DNA of 12,469 nucleotides from positions 1 through 12,469 of the forward strand of contig JAICXG010000063.1 of assembly GCA_025980625.1 (NCBI GenBank). Reading direction: 5' to 3'. Numbering within the stretch: position 1 is the first letter of the stretch; each line of letters begins with the position of its first letter. Shown one piece after another: positions 5,214-11,976 of the stretch. A program made the translations under genes and the position numbers. The DNA is from Chthoniobacterales bacterium. GTDB lineage: Bacteria > Verrucomicrobiota > Verrucomicrobiia > Chthoniobacterales > UBA10450. The notes beneath the pieces were generated by a model. The model was not told the origin of the DNA and did not search any database. It saw only the letters and a list, made by a program, of their open reading frames with translations.

Positions 5214-7241
5214 ATGTTTCGAATTCCGTTTCGTGCGGCAGTCTGCCTGGGTAGCGCACGCGTCTCGCGTGCTGGCGACGGTGTTCCACCGTCGCGGACT
5301 TTTCTTTCGAATCGATCCTGCCCGAAAAAGTTCGTCGCGGTGGAACACCGCGACCAGCACACGAGACGTGTGCGCTACCCAGAATTATTCCTCGCGACGT
5401 TGGCTCTGCTCGTCCCATTAGGCTCTTCCCGCGCACAGAATGCCGGTATGCCGCCGGAGACGGCGGAGATTGTCATCAGCGCGACGCGGCTTCCGATTCC
5501 AGAAGAGGACGCGCCGGCGAGTGTGACGGTCTTGACCGATGACGACTTCGACGTCCACCAGAGCGAGCGCGCGGCCGATGCGCTGCGGGAAGTGCCGGGC
5601 TTGTCGGTGGTGCAAACCGGCACGGCCGGCCAGCTCACTTCCATTTTCACGCGCGGGTTGCGCAGCGAGCACACCCAGGTGTTGATCGACGGCGTGCCGA
5701 TCAACCAGGGCCTGCAGGGCGCCTTCAACTTCGCCGATCTCACCCTCGACAACATCGCCCGCATCGAAGTGGTGCGCGGACCGCAAAGCACGATCTACGG
5801 CCCGCGCGCGCTTGCCGGAGTGATCCAGCTCTTCACGAAAGAGGGCGGGGAGGTTCCTGAAACGACAATCTCAGGCGAGGGCGGGAGCTACGGCAGTTAT
5901 CGGACGGAAATCGAAACCTCGGGCCGGATCGGGAATTTCGATTATTCGTTAGGTGGGTCGCGTTTCGAAACCGACAACGCCCGGCCTAACAATCAGTACC
6001 GGCTCTGGAATTTTCTTGGGAATGTCGGCTGGTCGCCTAACGATGAGCTGCGAATCAGCAGTCTCTTTACCTGGTCGCTCGCTGACACGGGCAACCCGAA
6101 CACGATCTTCGATCCAAAACCGGTGGATAATTTTCTCACCGAACGCTGGCTGATCGCACCGCATCTCGATTGGAAACCATCCGAGGAATGGGAGCACAAG
6201 CTTATCATGGCCTACGACGAAGAACGGCAGGTGAACGATCCGAACGAGGACGGTTTCGTCGGCCCGACGAGGGCCCTCTTCACTCGCCTAACGATTGATT
6301 ATCAGAACAATTTCCGGCCGGCAAAATGGCTCACCCTGACTTCGGGGTTTTTCTTCAATCATGTCAACGCAGGCCAGGAGCGGCCGTTTGTCTCGCAGCT
6401 CTTCGGGCCGCAGCCGACCTTCATCAGCGATCACACCGAGGAGCACGCGCTCTATCTCGAAGCGAGTGCGCGGCCCCTGCCCGGGTTGAACCTGGTCGCG
6501 GGTGGACGTTACGATCATTTCAATCAGTTCGGTGGGATTTGGACTTATCGCTTAGCCGGCAGTTACACGATCGCGCCGAGCGACACGACCGTGCATGCGA
6601 GTGTCGCAACCGGCTTTAGTCCGCCGAGCCCACAGGACAAAATTTTCGGTAACAACTTCGGACTCGAGCCGGAGAAAGACCTTGGCTGGGAGATCGGGCT
6701 TGAGCAAAAACTTTGGGGCGGCCGGGCACGGATCGCGGCCACTTATTTTCACAACGACCTCTCGAACTTGATTGGGTTCAATGGGCTCTTCGACACGCTC
6801 AATCTCGGCGCCGCGCGGACGCAGGGACTGGAAACTGAGATCGAGTTGCGGCCCGTGCGCGACCTGGTGTTGTCCGCGAGCTACACCTATCTCGACGCGG
6901 AGAACACTTCTGCGGCCGACATCACGCAGTTGCCGGGCGCGCGTCTGCCGCGCCGGCCGCGGAATGAGCTCTATGTTTCCGGCTCCTATCTTTGGTTCGG
7001 AAAACTCCGCACCACGGCTGAGGCGAAGTGGGTCAATGCGCGCGAGGAGCTGAACTTCGGCGGGCCGAATTTCGATATCGAAGATTATTCCTTCGCCAAT
7101 TTTGCCGCGGAATATATCGTCAACCCGCACCTGAGTTTCTACGGCAGGATCGACAACCTAACGAACGAGCACTATTCGGAGGTGTTCGGTTTCCCCGCGC
7201 TCGGTCGGGCGGCCTACGGAGGTGTGCGATTGTCCTTTTGA
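5214..7241 (+). CDS. btuB: BtuB-type TonB-dependent receptor (cobalamin/corrinoid uptake)
   Basis: A 675-residue outer-membrane receptor. A TonB-box-like stretch (AEIVISATR, 83-91) leads into the plug domain, which includes LREVPGLSVVQTG, FTRGLRSEHTQVLIDGVPI and IEVVRGPQSTIYGPRALAGVIQLFT. A 22-strand-type barrel region follows, ending in YGGVRLSF with the terminal Phe used by the BAM machinery. Import of B12 powered by TonB-ExbBD is inferred mainly from the upstream riboswitch; a related corrinoid is possible. The start is fixed by GGGAGG. Codons 12-57 are repeat B, which splits the signal peptide: MFRIPFRAAVC before it, LFLATLALLVPLGSSRA-Q after it. Removing those 46 codons would restore a normal signal of about 28 residues. 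The frame stays open, so the gene may still work with a long N-region. Confidence 0.87.
   Translation: MFRIPFRAAVCLGSARVSRAGDGVPPSRTFLSNRSCPKKFVAVEHRDQHTRRVRYPELFLATLALLVPLGSSRAQNAGMPPETAEIVISATRLPIPEEDAPASVTVLTDDDFDVHQSERAADALREVPGLSVVQTGTAGQLTSIFTRGLRSEHTQVLIDGVPINQGLQGAFNFADLTLDNIARIEVVRGPQSTIYGPRALAGVIQLFTKEGGEVPETTISGEGGSYGSYRTEIETSGRIGNFDYSLGGSRFETDNARPNNQYRLWNFLGNVGWSPNDELRISSLFTWSLADTGNPNTIFDPKPVDNFLTERWLIAPHLDWKPSEEWEHKLIMAYDEERQVNDPNEDGFVGPTRALFTRLTIDYQNNFRPAKWLTLTSGFFFNHVNAGQERPFVSQLFGPQPTFISDHTEEHALYLEASARPLPGLNLVAGGRYDHFNQFGGIWTYRLAGSYTIAPSDTTVHASVATGFSPPSPQDKIFGNNFGLEPEKDLGWEIGLEQKLWGGRARIAATYFHNDLSNLIGFNGLFDTLNLGAARTQGLETEIELRPVRDLVLSASYTYLDAENTSAADITQLPGARLPRRPRNELYVSGSYLWFGKLRTTAEAKWVNAREELNFGGPNFDIEDYSFANFAAEYIVNPHLSFYGRIDNLTNEHYSEVFGFPALGRAAYGGVRLSF
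5247..5382. repeat. repeat B: double-hairpin inverted repeat inside the btuB-like gene
   Basis: Two imperfect inverted arms (about 5247-5308 and 5321-5382) begin with CTGGGTAGC and end with its complement. Each arm holds two hairpins. Left: GCACGCG-TCT-CGCGTGC (5256-5272) and GCGACGGTG-TTC-CACCGTCGC (5275-5295). Right: GTCGCGGTG-GAA-CACCGCGAC (5334-5354) and GCACACG-AGA-CGTGTGC (5357-5373). The arms differ at several stem positions, but always so that each local stem still pairs. The element is translated in frame as codons 12-57 of the receptor. It carries no gene of its own and no target duplication is evident. Confidence 0.9.
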
Positions 7242-7257
7242 TGTGGCCGTGGAGCGC

Positions 7258-7320
7258 TGGGTGACGCACGTGTTTCGCGTGCCGGTTGGGGCGTCCCAGC
7301 ACCAACGAACTTTCTTTGAT
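7258..7320. repeat. repeat C: degenerate single arm of the repeat B family
   Basis: Begins 16 bp after the receptor stop. It follows the left arm of repeat B in order: TGGGT, then the hairpin GCACGTG-TTT-CGCGTGC (7266-7282, one G-T pair), then a worn second hairpin (GTTGGGGCG...CAGCACCAAC), then ACTTTCTTTGA, which matches the ACTTTTCTTTCGA that ends the left arm of B. No right arm is recognisable. The rest of the gap to rmuC, up to 7389, holds nothing I can identify. Confidence 0.7.
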
Positions 7321-7389
7321 GCGCAAGTCTGCGAACACGGACGCAGCGTGCATCTTGAAGGCGCGAACTGATTCGCGTATTCGCTAGCT

Positions 7390-8637
7390 GTGACCGAACC
7401 CCAACTAATTGCCGGCTTAATTTTCGCCGCCCTTGTTGTGGTCCTTGCCATCTACCTGGTCTGGCGCAGCGCACGCGCGCGGCAGATTGCGATCAACTCG
7501 CGGACCTTCGAGCAAGAATTGCTGAACCGGATTCAATCCCTCGAGCGCGCGCAGGAACGCGGCGAACGTTTAATTCGTGAGGAAATGGCGCGCGGCCGCG
7601 AGGAGAATACAAGGGCTGCACGAGCTCAACGAGAGGAATTAACGGGGTCGCTCGAAACCGTGCGCTCGGTGGTCGATCTGCGGCTGAAACAGTTGCAGGA
7701 GGACAATGCGCAGCAGATCGAAAAAATGCGCGCGACGGTGGACGAAAAGTTGCAGGGCACGCTCGAGAAGCGGCTCGGCGAATCGTTCCAGCTCGTGAGC
7801 GACCGGCTCGAGCGGGTGCATCAGGGCCTCGGCGCGATGCAACAACTGGCGAGTGATGTCGGCGGCTTGCAGCGTGTGCTCACGAATGTGAAAACGCGCG
7901 GCGGCTGGGGCGAAGTGCAGCTCGGCTCTCTCCTCGAGCAGTTGCTCACGCCTGAGCAATTCGCGCGCAATGTGAAGACGCGCGAGGGGAGCGCGGAGAA
8001 TGTGGATTTCGCGATCAAGTTGCCGGGCGACGAGAACGGCGTGCCGGTTTGGCTGCCGATCGACGCCAAGTTTCCGGTGGAAGATTATCAGCGACTGATC
8101 GCGGCGCAGGAAAATTCCGATGCATTCGCAACCGACGAAGCGATGAAGGGTTTGGAGACGCAGTTGCGAAAAAGCGCGAAGGACATTTGCGCCAAATACA
8201 TCAACCCGCCGAAGACAACCGATTTCGCGCTCATGTTTTTGCCGACCGAAGGACTTTATGCCGAAGCGATCCGGCGAATCGGCCTGGTCGAACAGGTGCA
8301 GCGGGAATGCAAAGTGGTCTTCGCCGGACCGACGACGCTGGCCGCGCTGCTCAACAGTTTGCAGATGGGTTTCCGCACCCTCGCGATCCAGAGACGCTCG
8401 AGTGAAGTCTGGCATTTGCTCGCCGCGGTCAAGACCGAGTTCGGCAAGTTCGGCGAGATGCTCGACGCGGTGAAGAAACGGCTCGACCAGGCTGCGACCG
8501 ACATGGACAAGGTCGCGGTGCGCTCCCGCGCGATCACGAGGAAACTGCGCGACGTCGAGGAGTTGCCGAGCAACCCGCAGCCGCTTTTTCCGGAGTTGTT
8601 GGGCGGCGAGGACGAGGAGGAGGCCGAGGAGAGTTAG
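7390..8637 (+). CDS. rmuC: RmuC-family DNA recombination protein
   Basis: A 415-residue RmuC homologue. RmuC limits recombination at inverted repeats in E. coli and is viewed as a nuclease-like protein with a PD-(D/E)XK-related core; its exact chemistry is unsettled. An N-terminal membrane helix (about 8-25) is followed by a long charged coiled coil (about 35-150). The core starts at NVKTRGGWGEVQLGSLLEQLL (166-186) and includes LPIDAKFPVEDY (222-233), DFALMFLPTEGLYAEA and GPTTLAALLNSLQMGF. The tail is acidic (GGEDEEEAEES). The start is a GTG directly before the membrane helix, without a Shine-Dalgarno sequence. It stands between repeat C and a convergent gene and shows no operon partner. Confidence 0.92.
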   Translation: MTEPQLIAGLIFAALVVVLAIYLVWRSARARQIAINSRTFEQELLNRIQSLERAQERGERLIREEMARGREENTRAARAQREELTGSLETVRSVVDLRLKQLQEDNAQQIEKMRATVDEKLQGTLEKRLGESFQLVSDRLERVHQGLGAMQQLASDVGGLQRVLTNVKTRGGWGEVQLGSLLEQLLTPEQFARNVKTREGSAENVDFAIKLPGDENGVPVWLPIDAKFPVEDYQRLIAAQENSDAFATDEAMKGLETQLRKSAKDICAKYINPPKTTDFALMFLPTEGLYAEAIRRIGLVEQVQRECKVVFAGPTTLAALLNSLQMGFRTLAIQRRSSEVWHLLAAVKTEFGKFGEMLDAVKKRLDQAATDMDKVAVRSRAITRKLRDVEELPSNPQPLFPELLGGEDEEEAEES

Positions 8638-8673
8638 ACTCGTTAGGCGGGAAATTGCCGAGCCGCGTGTCTT

Positions 8674-10485
8674 TTACAGCACTGCATCCCACTTCGATTG
8701 GTCCTTGAGCAAGATTTCGCGGAGAAGGCGAATCGGCGGCGCGCCATGGTTCAGCAGCTGGCTGTGGAACTGCTCGAGCGAAAAATTCTTCCCTTCCTGT
8801 CCTTTGTAGTCGTCGCGCAGTTTAAGGATCTCGAGTTTGCCTAACGTGTAGTTGAGATAACCCGGATCAAAGGTCCCGCGCATCGCTTCCGCCAACGCGG
8901 GCTTTTCTTCGTAATAGCAGTTCTCCTGGAAGAATTTCGCCGCGTCGGCCACCGGCATGCCCTGGGTGTGCATCTTGATGGAAACGCAAAGGCGACAGAG
9001 CCTGAGGAGCGCTTCGTCCGCCTGTGCCATGCGGTATTTGGCGGCCCGGACTTTTTGCTCCGGCGTCGGATTAGGCGCGCTACCAAAACCTTCGTCGAGC
9101 ATCATCTGCTCGCAATAATGCGCCCAGCCTTCGACGAAGGAATAAGTGTTGAAAATTTTCTGCACGACCGTCGCAGGCGAGGCATTGAGATGAAGAAACT
9201 GCACGTAGTGTCCGGGATAAGCCTCATGGATCGAGACGATGTCGGTCGTGTAATAGTTGAATGAAGTCAGCCATTCGTTCTTCTGTTTCTCGCTCCAGTT
9301 CTCCTCGGTCGGGGTGACGTAGTAGTAGGCCTGGGTCGCTTTTTTCTCGAAGGGTCCTGGCGTGTCCATCGACGCGGAGGTGATGGCGCGCTCGAATTGC
9401 GGCGTGGCTTTGACGACCGCCCGCACGTCGGAGGGGACAGTGACGATGTGGTGGTCGAGCACGAACTGCCGGATCTGGTCGAGGTCTTTCGCCACCATCG
9501 GAATCAGCTCCTCCGGCTTGGGATGTTCCTGTTGGATTGCCTTGAAAACATCAATCGGCTTTTTCTTCGGGTCGACGATGCGGGCCGCATCCGCGAAGGT
9601 CTGTTGTTCTTCCTTTAATTTCCGCAGCCCGATCTCCAGGATCTTGTCCGGCGCAAGGTCCACCATCTCAGCGCCCGAAAGCATTCGCCGGTACTTCTCA
9701 GTCCCGAGCGCGTAGGAAGCATTCGCCTTGGGCAACCGCTCCTTCGTCAGCCAGGTCGCGTAATCGCGCAGTGCCGCCGCCGCTTTCTTGTTCGCGTCCT
9801 GAAAAGCGGCCATGAGTTGCTCGTCCTGCACGTCCTTGACCGCCGCGGCCAGGTCTTTCTCGAGGAATTCCGCTGAGCCGGTTGCGATTTGAATCGCCAA
9901 CTCGACATACGGTTTTGGCAAAACGTCCGCGAGGTTGGTCTTTCCCGCCGTCATTACATTCGCCGTCTGGTCCTCGATCGTAATGATGTCGCGGACGCGA
10001 TCTTCGAGCGGCTTGAAATCGCGTTTGATGTAAATGTCGACGCCGATGGCACGCGCGTAGGTCATCGGGTTGCGTTCGAAAATTCCCATGTCCTGGATCC
10101 GGAAAAGCTCGGCGGCGATCGCGGCGAGCAGGATGCGCCGGTCGAGATCGGCCTGCTTGCTCAGCGTGCTCGGGTCCATTTTCGTGAACACCCCTTGGAA
10201 GCGCTTCAGCCGTTCGACCTCAGCGTCGATCGCGAGCCGGCTGTAATCGCCGATCTTGCCGTCGTATTGATGAAAGCCGAGCGCGACAGCGCGGAGCGGG
10301 CGGGCGGCGAGGTAGCCGGCGATGAAATCGGTTGCCTGCTTATTGAACTCGGCCTCGGCGCTCGGGGCTGGCGTCGATTCTGCTTTCCCGGAAATGATTA
10401 TGCCTAACGAACAGAGCGCAACCAGCAGAATGCGTCCGAGCGGCCTCACGCCCCGAATCTTAGGGTGAAATGAGAGGGTTGTCAT
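8674..10485 (-). CDS. DUF885 family secreted metallopeptidase-like protein
   Basis: A 603-residue exported protein of the DUF885 family. HEAYPGHYVQ (His420, Glu421, His426) and the downstream EGWAHY (Glu452, His456) form a zinc-binding pattern typical of this family, whose members are thought to be metallopeptidases; the substrate is unknown. The N-terminus has a basic stretch and hydrophobic core (RPLGRILLVALCSLGIIISGKA), so it is probably periplasmic. ATG 10485 is used. GTG 10449 lies closer to the signal peptide and is also possible. The frame is open to 10818, but that part overlaps ctpA and is rejected. No Shine-Dalgarno sequence is seen. It converges on rmuC with a 36-bp gap and shares a 69-bp divergent promoter region with ctpA. 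Confidence 0.85.
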   Translation of the reverse strand: MTTLSFHPKIRGVRPLGRILLVALCSLGIIISGKAESTPAPSAEAEFNKQATDFIAGYLAARPLRAVALGFHQYDGKIGDYSRLAIDAEVERLKRFQGVFTKMDPSTLSKQADLDRRILLAAIAAELFRIQDMGIFERNPMTYARAIGVDIYIKRDFKPLEDRVRDIITIEDQTANVMTAGKTNLADVLPKPYVELAIQIATGSAEFLEKDLAAAVKDVQDEQLMAAFQDANKKAAAALRDYATWLTKERLPKANASYALGTEKYRRMLSGAEMVDLAPDKILEIGLRKLKEEQQTFADAARIVDPKKKPIDVFKAIQQEHPKPEELIPMVAKDLDQIRQFVLDHHIVTVPSDVRAVVKATPQFERAITSASMDTPGPFEKKATQAYYYVTPTEENWSEKQKNEWLTSFNYYTTDIVSIHEAYPGHYVQFLHLNASPATVVQKIFNTYSFVEGWAHYCEQMMLDEGFGSAPNPTPEQKVRAAKYRMAQADEALLRLCRLCVSIKMHTQGMPVADAAKFFQENCYYEEKPALAEAMRGTFDPGYLNYTLGKLEILKLRDDYKGQEGKNFSLEQFHSQLLNHGAPPIRLLREILLKDQSKWDAVL

Positions 10486-10496
10486 ACCGGGGGCGA

Positions 10497-10525
10497 TTGG
10501 CAAAAGCGGGAGAATGAACGACACT
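10497..10525 (+). promoter_or_regulatory. candidate promoter for ctpA
   Basis: TTGGCA (10497-10502, 5 of 6 to TTGACA) is followed after 17 bp by GACACT (10520-10525, 3 of 6 to TATAAT). A transcript would start about 20-25 nt before the ctpA ATG. It lies in the short region between divergent genes where a promoter is expected. The -10 match is weak. Confidence 0.3.
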
Positions 10526-10554
10526 CTTCTCCTACAGTCCAAGCATCCACTATC

Positions 10555-11877
10555 ATGAAGCGCTCCCTGTCGCTGCGTCTCGTCAGCCCGATCCTTTACG
10601 CCGTCGTTTTGCTTTCTGCTGGGGCGATTTCCCTCTCGGCCGCCGATCCCGAACCGGCCACCACCCCGCAGAAAGAAGACTCCGGTTATTCTGAAATCGC
10701 CACCCTGGCCAAGGCGGTCGAGCTCATTCGTCAGGATTACGTCGATAGCAGCAAAGTGAGCTATCACGACCTCATCTACGCGGCCATGAAAGGCATGCTT
10801 TCCTCCCTCGACCCCCATAGCCAGTTCATGGACCCGGACGACTTCCGGGATATGCAGGACGACACCCGCAGCCGGTTCAACGGCCTCGGAGTCGAGGTCG
10901 CGCTCAGGGATGGCTTGCTCACGGTGGTGACGCCGATGGAAGACACTCCGGCGGCCAAGGCTGGCATTCTCGCCGGCGATCAGATTCTGAAAATCAACGG
11001 CGCTTCGACGGAAAAGATGAACCTGCAGGATGCCGTCGAGGTGCTACGGGGTGAGCCGGGACAGAAAATCAATCTCACGATCCTGCGCCCTTCGACGAAG
11101 GAGATCAAAGATTACGCGCTCGAGCGCAAGGAGATCAAACTCGCGAGCGTGAAAGGCGGCAAGCTGCTCGACCCGGCGCTCACCGGGCCATTCAAGGTCG
11201 GCTACGTGCGGATTGTGCAGTTCAACGAACCAACTGCCGAAGAATTCAGCAAGACGCTCGACGATTTGCAGAAGCAGGGCATGCAGGCGCTCGTGCTCGA
11301 TCTGCGCAATAACCCGGGCGGGCTGCTCAACAGCGCGGTCGATGTGCTCGGGCAATTCCTGCCGCCGAACACAAAGGTGGTTTCAACTCAGGGCCGGGCG
11401 GAATCGCAGAAGCACGACTACTCGACGCCGGTCGGAGTAAAGGAACGGCCGCGTTTTCCGCTCGTCGTGTTGGTAAACCAAGGGAGCGCGAGCGGCGCCG
11501 AGATCGTGGCCGGCGCGCTCAAGGATCTGCACCGTGCCGTGATTGTGGGCGAGACGACTTTCGGCAAAGGCTCGGTGCAAAACGTAATGCAGTTGCCCGA
11601 TGGATCAGCGCTCCGCTTTACCACCGCGAAATATTACACGCCGAGCAAGACCGTTATCCAAGGCAACGGGGTGGCGCCAAATATCCTTGTCCCGCTTACG
11701 CCGGAGCAGGAGCGGGCGGTCGCCACGTTGCGCAACAACGACAAAATCGGAGCGTCCGAGGCGGTCGAGATGATCAAGAGCAAGGACGTGCAATTGATGC
11801 GCGGCATCGATGCGCTCAAGGGCGTGATGATTTACGCGCAACAGACCGCGCCGAAGATCAATGCGGTAAAAAAATAG
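10555..11877 (+). CDS. ctpA: C-terminal processing peptidase, S41 family
   Basis: A 440-residue periplasmic serine protease of the CtpA/Prc type, which trims or degrades envelope proteins from a C-terminal tail. An N-terminal signal (SPILYAVVLLSAGAISLSAA, ending near residue 30) precedes a helical region, a PDZ domain (about 105-185, starting RFNGLGVEV) and the protease core. The Ser-Lys pair is Ser313 in NQGSASGAEI and Lys338 in GETTFGKGSVQ, spaced 25 residues as in E. coli Prc, with Gln342 four residues further on. DLRNNPGGLLN (249-259) is a further S41 mark. ATG 10555 starts the signal peptide directly and has no Shine-Dalgarno sequence. No CGTTAGGC octamer occurs in this gene. Confidence 0.93.
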   Translation: MKRSLSLRLVSPILYAVVLLSAGAISLSAADPEPATTPQKEDSGYSEIATLAKAVELIRQDYVDSSKVSYHDLIYAAMKGMLSSLDPHSQFMDPDDFRDMQDDTRSRFNGLGVEVALRDGLLTVVTPMEDTPAAKAGILAGDQILKINGASTEKMNLQDAVEVLRGEPGQKINLTILRPSTKEIKDYALERKEIKLASVKGGKLLDPALTGPFKVGYVRIVQFNEPTAEEFSKTLDDLQKQGMQALVLDLRNNPGGLLNSAVDVLGQFLPPNTKVVSTQGRAESQKHDYSTPVGVKERPRFPLVVLVNQGSASGAEIVAGALKDLHRAVIVGETTFGKGSVQNVMQLPDGSALRFTTAKYYTPSKTVIQGNGVAPNILVPLTPEQERAVATLRNNDKIGASEAVEMIKSKDVQLMRGIDALKGVMIYAQQTAPKINAVKK

Positions 11878-11914
11878 GCGGCTCGGAAATGACACGCACG
11901 CCTGCGCGCACGCC

Positions 11915-11962
11915 GTAGCACAGGCGTCTTGCCTGTGGGGCCACCGAGCGTCTCGCTCGGTG
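11915..11962. repeat. repeat D: hairpin pair between ctpA and tsaD
   Basis: Two adjacent hairpins follow a GTAGC leader, as in repeat B. The first is CACAGGC (11919-11925), loop GTCTT, GCCTGTG (11931-11937). The second is CACCGAGCG (11942-11950), loop TCT, CGCTCGGTG (11954-11962). There is no T-run after either stem, so termination is not indicated. It ends 14 bp before the tsaD start codon. The preceding 11878-11914 is GC-rich without a clear signal. Confidence 0.85.
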
Positions 11963-11976
11963 AATCAAAACGAATC

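Noticed and set aside
7639..8415. 258-codon minus-strand open frame opposite rmuC
   Set aside because: It is a shadow of the RmuC coding sequence, with no family features or start context.
10486..10818. 111-residue N-terminal extension of the DUF885 protein
   Set aside because: It is antisense to the start of ctpA and would displace the signal peptide.
11915..11962. Repeat D as an intrinsic terminator of ctpA
   Set aside because: The hairpins are strong but no T-run follows, and the same structures occur inside a coding region in repeat B.
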